Of a stretch of DNA of 13,101 bases, positions 1 to 6,659 are shown in pieces. Where the stretch lies: the NCBI GenBank assembly GCA_905199225.1, contig CAJKFS010000052.1:1-13101 (forward strand). Direction: 5' to 3'. The notes under the pieces are model-generated. The model ran no database searches, was not told where the DNA came from, and saw nothing but the letters and a program-made list of their open reading frames with translations. A program made the position numbers and the translations under genes. Numbering within the stretch: the stretch's first letter is position 1; each line of letters opens with the position of its first letter. This DNA comes from an uncultured Collinsella sp. GTDB taxonomy: Bacteria; Actinomycetota; Coriobacteriia; Coriobacteriales; Coriobacteriaceae.

Positions 1-301
1 GGCGGGGTCCTTCCGTCCTGCGGAAAGATTTGGGAGGTAGGCCCTGGGGTCTCCTGCGGCAACTAGGGAAGCCGAGGCTGTTCGTCTTCTTGCTGCGGGT
101 GCGTGGGCTGAGATTTTGGGATGTTGCAGGCTCTTAGCTGAGAGTAGCACTGACATTTGTCACGTAATTGCTGGTCATGATGGTCGCTACCGGTAGTTGC
201 GGTAGGATTGGGGCAGATTCTAACTAGAGATGGTGGTCGCTACCGGTTGTTCTCGGCATACTCGGCTCATTCGATTCGACCATCAAACGAAAGGAACCAC
301 C
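1..301. other. Upstream non-coding region, no gene recognised
   Basis: I see no convincing gene here. A short open frame runs in from the left edge and stops at 64-66 (tag), but its translation resembles nothing I recognise. A small hairpin is present at 11-25 (TTCCG/CGGAA, loop TCCTG) with no T-tract. TGACA-TT-TGTCA at 151-162 is a short inverted repeat. The repeated CTACCGGT motifs are listed separately. Confidence 0.4.
181..247 (+). promoter_or_regulatory. Repeated CGCTACCGGT motif flanking a weak promoter
   Basis: The 14-base sequence TGGTCGCTACCGGT occurs at 181-194 and again at 234-247, 53 bp apart, which is close to five helical turns. The first copy extends into the perfect palindrome CTACCGGTAG (187-196); the second keeps the inner ACCGGT. 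Between them lies a weak promoter candidate, TTGCGG (197-202) and TAACTA (221-226), with an 18-bp spacer. Two half-similar palindromes bracketing a promoter directly upstream of an HTH gene suggest operators for autoregulation by that protein. This is inferred from position and symmetry only. Confidence 0.4.
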
Positions 302-1216
302 ATGGATCTTGCGATGGCGCAGCGCCTCGTCGATCGCCGCAAAGCTGCCGGGCTTTCTCAGGAGGCGCTTGCCGCCCAGCTGGGTGTGAGTCGTCAGGCT
401 GTCAGTAAATGGGAGCGCAGCGAGTCCTCACCCGATACCGATAATCTCATTGCTCTCGCCGCGCTGTATGGTGTGTCGCTGGATGAGTTGTTGTATGGGG
501 AAGCGGCTAGCGATGCCGATAGCTCAGAGGACGGCAGCACCGAAACGGTGGATGAGGCTAAAGAGGCCGAAGATTCTGCCGAGCACGCCGATTGTGGCGA
601 CAAACCACTTGTCGATATTTCCCTCGCGCGCGGCATCCACGTCATTGATCCCAATAAAGGCGAGGAAGTCCATGTTGGCTGGAACGGTATCCATGTGACC
701 AACGAGCGCAAGGGCGAAGAGGTGCATGTGGGGCCGGACGGCGTGCATGTCGATACGCTTGAGGACGATGGACATAGCGTGCATACCGATGACGACGGCA
801 CCGTCACCATCGACGGCGAGACGTTCTCCAGCTGGAAGGAAGCACACGACAAGCTCGACCATCATGGCAAGCATTTCCACACCAAGGTCGGACGTACATG
901 GAACAAATTCCCCTTCCCCGCGCTTGTCGCCCTCGCCTATCTGGTGCTCGGCATTGTCTACAGCACATGGGTTACGGGACTCTTCCTCGTCTTTTTGATT
1001 CCCGTCTATTACGCACTCGGCGACTTTATCGACCAACGCCACTTATCTAAGCTGATCGATGTCGTCTATTCAGTCAGTGCCGAGGCATGGTTCCTCTACA
1101 TGTGGCTCTGCCTGGAACAACCCCATCCCGCCTGGGTAATCCTCATCACCATCCCGGTCGTAAAAGCACTCATGCGCTGGTGCCGCAAACAATGGAAGCA
1201 TCGCGAGCGAGCCTAA
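302..1216 (+). CDS. Membrane-anchored XRE-family regulator with His-rich repeat
   Basis: A 304-residue protein. Residues 5-62 form an XRE/Cro-type helix-turn-helix, with the recognition helix around SRQAVSKWE (30-38), so it probably binds DNA. An acidic linker (68-100) follows. Residues 113-168 contain an 18-residue repeat (HVIDPNKGEEVHVGWNGI, HVTNERKGEEVHVGPDGV, then a degenerate third unit) rich in alternating hydrophobic and histidine positions. There are 12 histidines between 113 and 193. The C-terminus (about 204-293) holds three or four hydrophobic helices, so the protein is probably a one-component regulator tethered to the membrane. The ATG at 302 is preferred over an upstream in-frame ATG at 230 because AAAGGA lies about 8 bases before it and the HTH begins immediately. 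HTH assignment is secure; the ligand and targets are unknown. Metal or pH sensing through the histidines is only a suggestion. Confidence 0.8.
   Translation: MDLAMAQRLVDRRKAAGLSQEALAAQLGVSRQAVSKWERSESSPDTDNLIALAALYGVSLDELLYGEAASDADSSEDGSTETVDEAKEAEDSAEHADCGDKPLVDISLARGIHVIDPNKGEEVHVGWNGIHVTNERKGEEVHVGPDGVHVDTLEDDGHSVHTDDDGTVTIDGETFSSWKEAHDKLDHHGKHFHTKVGRTWNKFPFPALVALAYLVLGIVYSTWVTGLFLVFLIPVYYALGDFIDQRHLSKLIDVVYSVSAEAWFLYMWLCLEQPHPAWVILITIPVVKALMRWCRKQWKHRERA
638..805 (+). repeat. In-gene 18-residue tandem repeat (His-rich)
   Basis: Codons 113-130 and 131-148 of the XRE gene encode two closely similar 18-residue units sharing KGEEVHVG, followed by GI or GV and then HV. A third, diverged 20-residue unit (149-168) keeps the HV start, a central H-S-V-H and a DDDGTV end. 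The pattern of short beta strands with turns (NG, DG) suggests a small beta-hairpin stack. Confidence 0.7.
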
Positions 1217-1269
1217 ACCATCCCAGCCCGACAGCAGCACCCAACTAATACTCCCCCGCCCATCCCTCC

Positions 1270-1340
1270 TAAGTTGCGGTGATATAGTTCCGGTTTTAGC
1301 CTTGAGTAATCGAGTTTAGGAACTATTCCACCGCAACTTA
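1270..1340. repeat. Intergenic inverted repeat, 22-bp arms
   Basis: Arms at 1270-1291 and 1319-1340 are reverse complements with two mismatches (20 of 22 positions). They begin TAAGTTGCGG on the left and end CCGCAACTTA on the right, and enclose a 27-nt loop. The stem lies 53 nt after the stop of the XRE gene and has no T-tract, so it is not a classical terminator. Its length suggests a REP- or MITE-like element, possibly recruited as an mRNA 3' end. Confidence 0.65.
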
Positions 1341-1394
1341 CGAATGGTCGGAGCGGCTACAGCACAAGCGTCGGCGTTCGTTTGATGGTCCGTC

Positions 1395-1549
1395 ACGAAA
1401 AGGGGCCATCTACTACGTTCAACTCGATGAGGCCAACCATGATCGCCTTTTTCGAAAATCGATAGGCCTTCTACCTGCGGTTTTATTTTTCGTTTTCCCG
1501 GCATGGTTGAGGGTATCCAATTAAACGTAGTAGATAGGCCCGTTTTGTG
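1395..1549. repeat. Imperfect long inverted repeat, possible MITE-like element
   Basis: The left arm (about 1395-1441) and right arm (about 1500-1549) are imperfect reverse complements. Two blocks are perfect: ATCTACTACGTT (1408-1419) against its complement in the right arm (1523-1534), and CAACCATG (1434-1441) against CATGGTTG. The middle of each arm is diverged. The inside (about 1442-1499) is T-rich and non-coding. No open frame fits a transposase. An aged miniature transposable element or a folded RNA are both possible. Confidence 0.55.
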
Positions 1550-1669
1550 GCATACGACCCATTCAAGCTCAATCTCGAAGGCTGAAGAGAGCCTCTCATC
1601 CATGCCTGCGAGCGAAAACCAAATAGAATGAAAGGCAAATGGAAAGCCCGTTTGACGAGCGGAGGACAT

Positions 1670-1990
1670 ATGCGCGACGTAGCCGAAAGCGACTGGAAGC
1701 TGTTTAAGAAAATGCTTCCCCAATGGCAAGAACGTTATATGGAAAAGCTCATCGGCCAGTACGTTGAGATGCTGAACGGCGACAGCGAAGCGTCCAGTAG
1801 ATTTTGGGCACTGGAAGAGCGCCTCAATAGAGACAAGCTGTCCTCAGGCGTAATTGCAAACGACATTCGCCGCAGCACAATGCACCGCGAGATAGCCAAT
1901 TTGCTTATCGACAGCGTGATCACCCTTGACGACCTTGACGGTTTTACCGAGGACATTAAGAGCTGTGCGCAACACTGGATTGGCCAGTAA
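1670..1990 (+). CDS. Small conserved helical protein, unknown function
   Basis: A 106-residue protein, charged, with no signal peptide or membrane segment and probably all helical. It begins MRDVAESDWKLFKKMLPQWQ and ends with a LDDLDGF-containing helix. I recall a family of small proteins in Firmicutes and Coriobacteriia with the same pattern (DWKLFR..LP.WQE.YM.KL, then FW.LE.R, then ITLDDL..FS). These are sometimes labelled 'multidrug transporter' by automatic annotation, which cannot be right because there is no membrane helix. The ATG at 1670 is chosen because GGAGGA (1661-1666) precedes it; an in-frame ATG at 1628 lacks a good ribosome site. The gene stands alone between the inverted-repeat elements and the convergent ABC operon. 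No function is assigned. Confidence 0.75.
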   Translation: MRDVAESDWKLFKKMLPQWQERYMEKLIGQYVEMLNGDSEASSRFWALEERLNRDKLSSGVIANDIRRSTMHREIANLLIDSVITLDDLDGFTEDIKSCAQHWIGQ

Positions 1991-2027
1991 GAGCACTGAA
2001 CGACAGACATCCCCAGCAAAAACGGGG

Positions 2028-2062
2028 CAAACGCCGGGTCGCCCGTAGGTGCCCGGCGTTTG
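2028..2062. terminator. Hairpin between convergent genes
   Basis: A perfect 11-bp stem, CAAACGCCGGG (2028-2038) with CCCGGCGTTTG (2052-2062), encloses a 13-nt loop. It lies 38 nt after the stop of the small + strand gene. On the minus strand it is followed within a few bases by CCCCGTTTTT, so it may act as a back-up terminator for the ABC operon as well as protecting the + strand transcript. Confidence 0.55.
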
Positions 2063-2071
2063 GCCAGGTAA

Positions 2072-2100
2072 AACCTGCCAAAATAAACCTGTCCCTTTTT
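2072..2100 (-). repeat. 29-bp repeat, copy 1 (inverted relative to copy 2)
   Basis: Read on the minus strand this is AAAAAGGGAC, then A-GGTTTATTTTGGCAGGTT. It matches 5636-5664 on the plus strand at 28 of 29 positions (the base after AAAAAGGGAC is A here, G there). The two copies bracket the ABC exporter operon as an inverted pair. It could be a dispersed REP-type sequence or old terminal repeats of a transferred unit. Confidence 0.6.
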
Positions 2101-2108
2101 GGCAGGTT
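2072..2108 (-). terminator. Hairpin overlapping the permease stop codon
   Basis: A 12-bp perfect stem forms between 2072-2083 and 2097-2108 (AACCTGCCAAAA against TTTTGGCAGGTT). The distal arm includes two bases of the permease stop codon (2107-2109). Read on the minus strand, the hairpin ends TTTTGGCAGGTTTTA, a weak T-run, and is followed by the stronger hairpin at 2028-2062. The same sequence also forms part of a repeat found on the other side of the operon (5636-5664). Confidence 0.5.
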
Positions 2109-4872
2109 ACTCGGCACTCTTGAGGGCGCCGACCATGTCGATCTTATTGAGGGTACGATTGGTAGCGAGGTTGACGATAAACGTAAAGCCAAAGGAAAGC
2201 AGCACGGCGAGCACGTAGCTTAGCGGCTCGACCTCAACGTCAAAGTACAGCGACGGCATCTGCAGGATGTACGTGAAGCTCTCGGCCAGCAAGCCACCCA
2301 GCGGCACGCCCAGCGCAGCGCCGATCGCCGTGAGGATCAACGTCTCCTTGTTGACGTAATGGTGCACCTCGCCACGGCGGAAGCCCAGCACCTTGATGGT
2401 CGCCAGCTCGCGTTCGCGCTCGGAGATATTCGTGTTGGACAGCGTAAACACCACCACAAACGATAGGCACGCCGCCATAAAGGTCACGAGCACCACGACG
2501 GAATTGATAATAGTGAAGTTCGCCTCAAAGTTCTCCCAATGCTCGGCCGTGCTCGAAATCGAAAGCCAACCGTCACTCTTAAGCTTCTTGCTAAACGCAA
2601 TCTGGTCGGCCGACGAACCCTTGAGCAGCGCAAAGATGCCATTGAGGCGAACGCTGCGCCCAAACGCGCGCTCATAGGTGCTCTGCGTCATGTAAAGCGT
2701 GTTGCCCAGATAGTTAAGCGAAATGTCGCTGACCTTGACCTTGGCGACGTTGAGTGACGAATCCTGGACGTGTGCTGTATCGCCCGGCTGAATCCCCAGC
2801 ACCAGCTGTGAACTCTTACTCAGATACACGTCTCCGTCACGCAAAGACAGTGGCTCTTTGGACTCATCCTCAAGGCGAACATAGTCGTCCAGATCATTCG
2901 TGCGGTCATCGGGCACCACAATGAGCTGCACGGTCTCGCTCTTTCCGCCAAATGTAAAAGTGACGTTGTCGGTCATAATCGGCAGCATCGAAGTCACGGT
3001 CACGTCGGAATCCTTGGCTGCGCTTCGCTCGTCGAGCGCCGCGCACGTCTGCGAAAAATCGTCGGGATTGGCGACCGCCAGCAGATCGTAGCGTGTGATG
3101 TGGCCGTACTGCTTGGGCGAAAGCGCGACCGACGTGTCGCGAATACCCATACCGCAAATCACAAGCGCGGTGCAACCCGCGATGCCAAAGATGGTCATAA
3201 AGGCGCGCTTTTTATAGCGGAATAGGTTGCGTGCAGCGACCTTGTTCAAAAAGCCCATGCGGCGCCAGATAAAGCCGATGCGCTCGAGCAAGATGCGCGA
3301 GCCAGCGCGCGGGGCCTTGGGACGCATAAGCGAGGCCGGGGTCTCGGCCATCTCGTGGCGGCAGGCGATAATCGTGGCGCCCACCACGCCCACGGCAAAC
3401 AGCGCCACCGACACGAGCGACGACACGATGTCGTACGAAAGCAGCATCTGGGGCAGTGAGTACATGTCGTCGAACACCGTAAACAGGAACAGCGGCAGGC
3501 CCACAAATCCGATGATGTTGCCGAGCACGCCGCCGATCAGACAAGCCCACAGCGCATAGTCCACGTATTTGGACAGGATGCGTCCGCGCGAATAACCGAG
3601 TGCCTTATACAGGCCGATGAGCGTGCGCTCCTCCTCGACCATACGCGTGGCGGTGGTAAGGCTGATGAGCACGGCGACGATAAAGAAGATGAACGGGAAC
3701 ACCGTGGCGATGGCCTCAATTGACGAGCTGTCGCTCTCCACGCTCGAGTAGCTTGCGATGTTGCCGCGGTCCTGGATGTACCAGGTGCATTCGCCCAGAT
3801 CGGAAAGCTCGGCGCGGGCATCGGCAAACTGTTGATCGGCGGCGGCGCGACGCTGATCCAGGTCGGCTTGCGCCTGCGCACGCTCCTCACTGCCCTCTGC
3901 CATGCGGTTGATGTTGTCCTGCTCAATCCCAAAGAGCATATTCGCCTGGCGCTCGGCCGCATCCAATCTTGTCGGCGTGTCGACCGTCAGCTCCTGAGCG
4001 CGCGCCTTCTCACGCTCCTCGCGGATCTTCTCTATATTGCCCTTGACCTTGTTGATCTTTGCCGCGTAGGAATCCGAATAGGAGTTGAGGCTCTTGGCTC
4101 CCTCGACGATCACGTGGACCGCGGAGTAGGAAGAAGATGTCGCGGCGTCCTCGCTCACATAGAACTTATAGTCCGCCGCCGAAGCAGCGCGAAAGGCGTT
4201 GACTGTCGAGTCAGAACTTACATCAGTGGGGTCGAGGACCTCAGCCGTAATGGTGTAATCGCCCGCGGCAAACTGGTCCTTGGCGCTTTGATTGGACGAG
4301 CTCGCGTCATTGGCGGCAAAACTCACCGTATCGCCGATTTTCTTGCCCGATGCCTTCAGGAACTTCGAAGTCACCGCGACTTCATCAGCGCTCTCGGGCA
4401 AATCGCCGTTCACGAGCACCGGCTGATCGATGTTCTCCTTGGAGAGACTCTGCACGACCACGCGCTCGCGCGTTGTACCCACGGCGGTGTAGGCGGTCTC
4501 GGTGTAGATGCCCTCGGCCGTTTCGACGCCATCGACCTCTTGTATGGCGTCGAGATCATCGTCAGTCAGGCCATAGGTCGACTGCACGTTAATGTCATAG
4601 ACATTTTGCTGGTCGAAGTAGACATCAACCGAATCACACAGGTCCTCGCAACCCGCCTTAAGGCCGCACATCACGCTCACGCCAAGCGCGGTGATGACCA
4701 CGATTGACAAGAAGCGCTTAAGACTGCCTCGGATTGTGCGGTAGATGCCACGGCGAAAAACCGTCGGCACCATATCGTTTGAGCTTTGGGCAGTGCGGTA
4801 GGTCGTAAAATCCTGCTCGCGCTCCGTGTTCTGCGCGTCGCGGCGTAGGCTGTTTTGGCGGTCTTGGTCCAT
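2107..4872 (-). CDS. ABC exporter permease, FtsX/MacB type with large ectodomain
   Basis: About 921 residues, much longer than a simple MacB-type permease, with two FtsX repeats. A first membrane helix (about 55-75) is followed by a large extracytoplasmic part. Within it, about 275-365 is a charged region rich in E, R, K, A and Q that should form a coiled coil. Helices follow at about 387-408, 438-466, 483-504 and 558-578; the first FtsX motif is ERTLIGLYKALGYSRGRI. After a second ectodomain come three C-terminal helices (about 789-905) with the second motif ERELATIKVLGF. The layout fits the large permeases of Firmicutes and Actinomycetota paired with LolD-like ATPases, which export lipids, peptides or antibiotics or use ATP to work on the envelope. 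The ATG at 4872 starts 5 nt after the ATPase stop; a GTG at 4884 in the same frame overlaps that stop and is an alternative. Coupled translation is likely. Substrate unknown. Confidence 0.88.
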   Translation of the reverse strand: MDQDRQNSLRRDAQNTEREQDFTTYRTAQSSNDMVPTVFRRGIYRTIRGSLKRFLSIVVITALGVSVMCGLKAGCEDLCDSVDVYFDQQNVYDINVQSTYGLTDDDLDAIQEVDGVETAEGIYTETAYTAVGTTRERVVVQSLSKENIDQPVLVNGDLPESADEVAVTSKFLKASGKKIGDTVSFAANDASSSNQSAKDQFAAGDYTITAEVLDPTDVSSDSTVNAFRAASAADYKFYVSEDAATSSSYSAVHVIVEGAKSLNSYSDSYAAKINKVKGNIEKIREEREKARAQELTVDTPTRLDAAERQANMLFGIEQDNINRMAEGSEERAQAQADLDQRRAAADQQFADARAELSDLGECTWYIQDRGNIASYSSVESDSSSIEAIATVFPFIFFIVAVLISLTTATRMVEEERTLIGLYKALGYSRGRILSKYVDYALWACLIGGVLGNIIGFVGLPLFLFTVFDDMYSLPQMLLSYDIVSSLVSVALFAVGVVGATIIACRHEMAETPASLMRPKAPRAGSRILLERIGFIWRRMGFLNKVAARNLFRYKKRAFMTIFGIAGCTALVICGMGIRDTSVALSPKQYGHITRYDLLAVANPDDFSQTCAALDERSAAKDSDVTVTSMLPIMTDNVTFTFGGKSETVQLIVVPDDRTNDLDDYVRLEDESKEPLSLRDGDVYLSKSSQLVLGIQPGDTAHVQDSSLNVAKVKVSDISLNYLGNTLYMTQSTYERAFGRSVRLNGIFALLKGSSADQIAFSKKLKSDGWLSISSTAEHWENFEANFTIINSVVVLVTFMAACLSFVVVFTLSNTNISERERELATIKVLGFRRGEVHHYVNKETLILTAIGAALGVPLGGLLAESFTYILQMPSLYFDVEVEPLSYVLAVLLSFGFTFIVNLATNRTLNKIDMVGALKSAE

Positions 4873-4877
4873 GGGCG

Positions 4878-5579
4878 CTACCACTCGATCGTCTCGATAG
4901 GCACGGGATTTTGCTGGACCGTCTCGCTCTCCACGCGACCGTTCTTAAAGCGGATCAGGCGATCGGCCATGGGCGCCAGCGCGGAGTTGTGGGTGATGAT
5001 GATGACCGTAATGCCCTGCTTGCGGCAAGTGTCCTGCAGCAGCTGCAAGATCTGCTTGCCGGTTTTATAGTCAAGTGCGCCCGTGGGCTCGTCGCACAAA
5101 AGCAGCTTGGGGTTCTTTGCCAGTGCGCGGGCAATGGACACGCGCTGCTGCTCGCCGCCCGAAAGCTGCGCGGGGAAGTTGGCGAGGCGCTCACCCAAGC
5201 CAACCTGGCAAAGCGTTTGCTCGGCATCGAGCGAATCAGGGCAGATTTGCGCCGCAAGCTCAACATTTTCGAGCGCCGTCAGGTTGGGGACCAGATTGTA
5301 GAACTGGAAGACAAAGCCGACGTCGGCGCGGCGGTATTCCACGAGCTGCGCCTCGTTAGCGGAGCTCACATCGCGCCCGTCCACCGTCACGGTGCCGGAA
5401 GTCGCCGTATCCATGCCGCCCAGAATGTTGAGCGCCGTGGTCTTGCCGGCACCCGAAGCACCCAAAATGATGGCGAGCTCGCCGCGCTCGACCGTAAAGC
5501 TCGCGCCGTCGAGCGCATGGATGCGGGCGTCGCCCTCGCCGTATGCCTTGATGACGTCTTTGAATTCGATATAAGCCAT
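4878..5579 (-). CDS. ABC transporter ATPase, LolD/MacB type
   Basis: A 233-residue nucleotide-binding subunit of normal family length. Walker A is GASGAGKTT (40-48), the Q-loop glutamine is Q92, the signature is LSGGEQQ (139-145), Walker B is LLLCDE (159-164), followed by the typical PTGALD and the switch histidine in IIIITHN (H197). All catalytic elements are present, so it should hydrolyse ATP. The motif set is that of the LolD/MacB/FtsE branch. It is the first gene of a two-gene operon with the downstream FtsX-type permease, whose start lies next to its stop. The ATG at 5579 is preceded by GATGGGAA about 8 bases upstream. TAATACT about 40 bases further upstream on the minus strand could be a -10 box, but no good -35 box is visible. 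Confidence 0.93.
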   Translation of the reverse strand: MAYIEFKDVIKAYGEGDARIHALDGASFTVERGELAIILGASGAGKTTALNILGGMDTATSGTVTVDGRDVSSANEAQLVEYRRADVGFVFQFYNLVPNLTALENVELAAQICPDSLDAEQTLCQVGLGERLANFPAQLSGGEQQRVSIARALAKNPKLLLCDEPTGALDYKTGKQILQLLQDTCRKQGITVIIITHNSALAPMADRLIRFKNGRVESETVQQNPVPIETIEW

Positions 5580-5635
5580 CGATTAATTCCCATCTGGTCG
5601 GATAACTCTTTAGTATTACCCATTTCGCACCGACT

Positions 5636-5664
5636 AAAAAGGGACGGGTTTATTTTGGCAGGTT
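5636..5664 (+). repeat. 29-bp repeat, copy 2
   Basis: Matches the minus-strand sequence of 2072-2100 at 28 of 29 positions. Unlike copy 1 it lacks the second arm that would make a hairpin, so it is not a terminator here. It lies 57 bases upstream of the ATPase start codon. Confidence 0.6.
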
Positions 5665-5780
5665 CTATATGGGGAAACGGCAGCTATAGATGAGGCGCCG
5701 GGGAGGCAGAGAAATCATCGATGGGGTCAGGCCAACCGCCAAACACAACGCACGCATCTCAATCTGTCAGCCAAATCATT

Positions 5781-5809
5781 CGAACAGCTGTTCGTTTCTA
5801 TGATATGAT
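5781..5809 (+). promoter_or_regulatory. LexA-type SOS box overlapping an extended -10 promoter
   Basis: CGAACAGCTGTTCG (5781-5794) is a perfect 14-bp palindrome with the GAAC-N4-GTTC core of the LexA/DinR operators of Bacillus and Actinobacteria. Just downstream, TGATATGAT (5801-5809) is an extended -10 element with the hexamer TATGAT at 5804-5809. The -35 position (5781-5786) falls inside the palindrome, so a bound repressor would block RNA polymerase. A second overlapping TATGAT sits at 5799-5804. The predicted transcript starts near 5816 and leads into the GyrI-like gene. The pattern is visible; the identity of the repressor is inferred. Confidence 0.65.
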
Positions 5810-5850
5810 TCCGCTATCTAAGCAGGCCAACACGCAGAAAGGCGGCCAAC

Positions 5851-6489
5851 ATGGCGTTCGACTTTAAGAAGGAATGCAAGGAGCTCTACAGACCTGCAAG
5901 CAAGCCGAGTATCATAACTGTCCCGCCTATGAGCTACGTTGCCGTTCGCGGAAAGGGCGACCCAAATACCGAAGGTGGCGAGTATCAAAATGCCCTGCCG
6001 CTGCTTTACGGCATCGCCTATACCGTCAAGATGTCAAAGAAAGGCTCAAGGAGTATCGAGGGCTATTTCGACTTTGTGGTACCGCCGCTCGAGGGCTTCT
6101 GGTGGCAAGACTCCCCGAGCGGCGACATCGATTATGTACGCAAGGACGATTTCAACTTTATCTCGTGCATCCGCCTGCCCGATTTCGTCACTCAGGATGA
6201 CTTTGACTGGGCGGTCGCGGAAGCCACGGCCAAAAAGAAACTGGACTTTTCTGCCGTCGAGCTGCTTAAAGTTGACGAGGGTCTCTGCGTTCAATGCATG
6301 CATACCGGACCCTACGACAGCGAGCCGGCAACCGTAGACGCCATGCATGAATATGCGACCGAGCAGGGCTATGTCCCCGACTTCTCAGATACCCGTTTAC
6401 ATCACGAAATCTATCTCTCCGATCCACGCAAGTGTGCGCCGGAGAAACTTAAGACCGTGGTTCGTCATCCTATCAAGCGCGCTGAATAG
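5851..6489 (+). CDS. GyrI-like small-molecule-binding domain protein
   Basis: A 212-residue soluble protein of the stand-alone GyrI-like family (COG4832 type, SOUL/GyrI fold). Supporting features are the start FDFKKECKELYRP, the segment PPMSYVAVRGKGDPN (25-39), the central FVVPPLEGFWW, and the C-terminal HEIYLSDPRKCAPEKLKT. Some relatives bind drugs for transcription regulators, E. coli SbmC/GyrI protects gyrase from inhibitors and is LexA-controlled, and some stand-alone members hydrolyse cyclopropane-type DNA-alkylating compounds. There is no HTH here, so it is not itself a regulator. The ATG at 5851 follows AAAGGCGG with normal spacing. Its promoter carries an SOS-type palindrome, and the gene is transcribed alone. 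A role in protection against a DNA-damaging compound is inferred; the substrate is unknown. Confidence 0.85.
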   Translation: MAFDFKKECKELYRPASKPSIITVPPMSYVAVRGKGDPNTEGGEYQNALPLLYGIAYTVKMSKKGSRSIEGYFDFVVPPLEGFWWQDSPSGDIDYVRKDDFNFISCIRLPDFVTQDDFDWAVAEATAKKKLDFSAVELLKVDEGLCVQCMHTGPYDSEPATVDAMHEYATEQGYVPDFSDTRLHHEIYLSDPRKCAPEKLKTVVRHPIKRAE

Positions 6490-6520
6490 CGTGGAGCGTC
6501 ATTTCACGCGCTAGGTTTTA
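6487..6520 (+). terminator. Weak hairpin after the GyrI-like gene
   Basis: Directly at the stop codon, TAGCGTG (6487-6493) can pair imperfectly with CACGCGCTA (6505-6513), followed by GGTTTTA. The stem contains a bulge and the T-run is short, so this is only a possible terminator. Confidence 0.3.
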
Positions 6521-6562
6521 AGCCAGCCAACCAGCCGCCTCCTAGGCTGTCAAGCAATTATC

Positions 6563-6589
6563 TTGACGCGGCCCGTCGCATCTTATAAG
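6563..6589 (+). promoter_or_regulatory. Candidate promoter of the AbiF remnant locus
   Basis: TTGACG (6563-6568) resembles a -35 box and TATAAG (6584-6589) a -10 box. The 15-bp spacer is shorter than ideal. Transcription would start near 6596, a few bases before the hairpin at 6603, which fits a short structured transcript. Confidence 0.4.
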
Positions 6590-6595
6590 TTTGTT

Positions 6596-6658
6596 TTGCT
6601 AAAGCTGGAAAGCCTCTCAACGATGCGCAACTCCAGCTCTTTTTCTATCAAGAGGCTT
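6596..6658 (+). ncRNA. Possible pseudoknotted RNA upstream of Abi_2 fragment
   Basis: AGCTGGA (6603-6609) pairs with TCCAGCT (6632-6638), followed by CTTTTTCT, which looks like a small terminator. The loop of this hairpin contains AAGCCTCT (6610-6617), a perfect complement of AGAGGCTT (6651-6658) just before the ATG at 6660. Both stems together form an H-type pseudoknot, and the second stem covers the ribosome site AGAGG. Abi_2/AbiF genes are known to be preceded by a conserved structured RNA (the abiF RNA motif), recently described as an RNA antitoxin. I cannot recall that model in enough detail to align it, so the assignment rests on position and folding. Confidence 0.4.
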
Positions 6659-6659
6659 A

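Noticed and set aside
1395..1549. CRISPR-like repeat unit
   Set aside because: The repeats are a single inverted pair, with no regular direct repeats or spacers; no CRISPR array is seen anywhere in the window.
1316..1729. 137-codon minus-strand open frame across the inverted-repeat region
   Set aside because: It crosses the 1395-1549 palindrome and the start of the small + strand gene, and shows no family resemblance.
3832..4707. 291-codon open frame on the + strand opposite the permease
   Set aside because: Antisense shadow; the permease strand has clear FtsX motifs and membrane helices.
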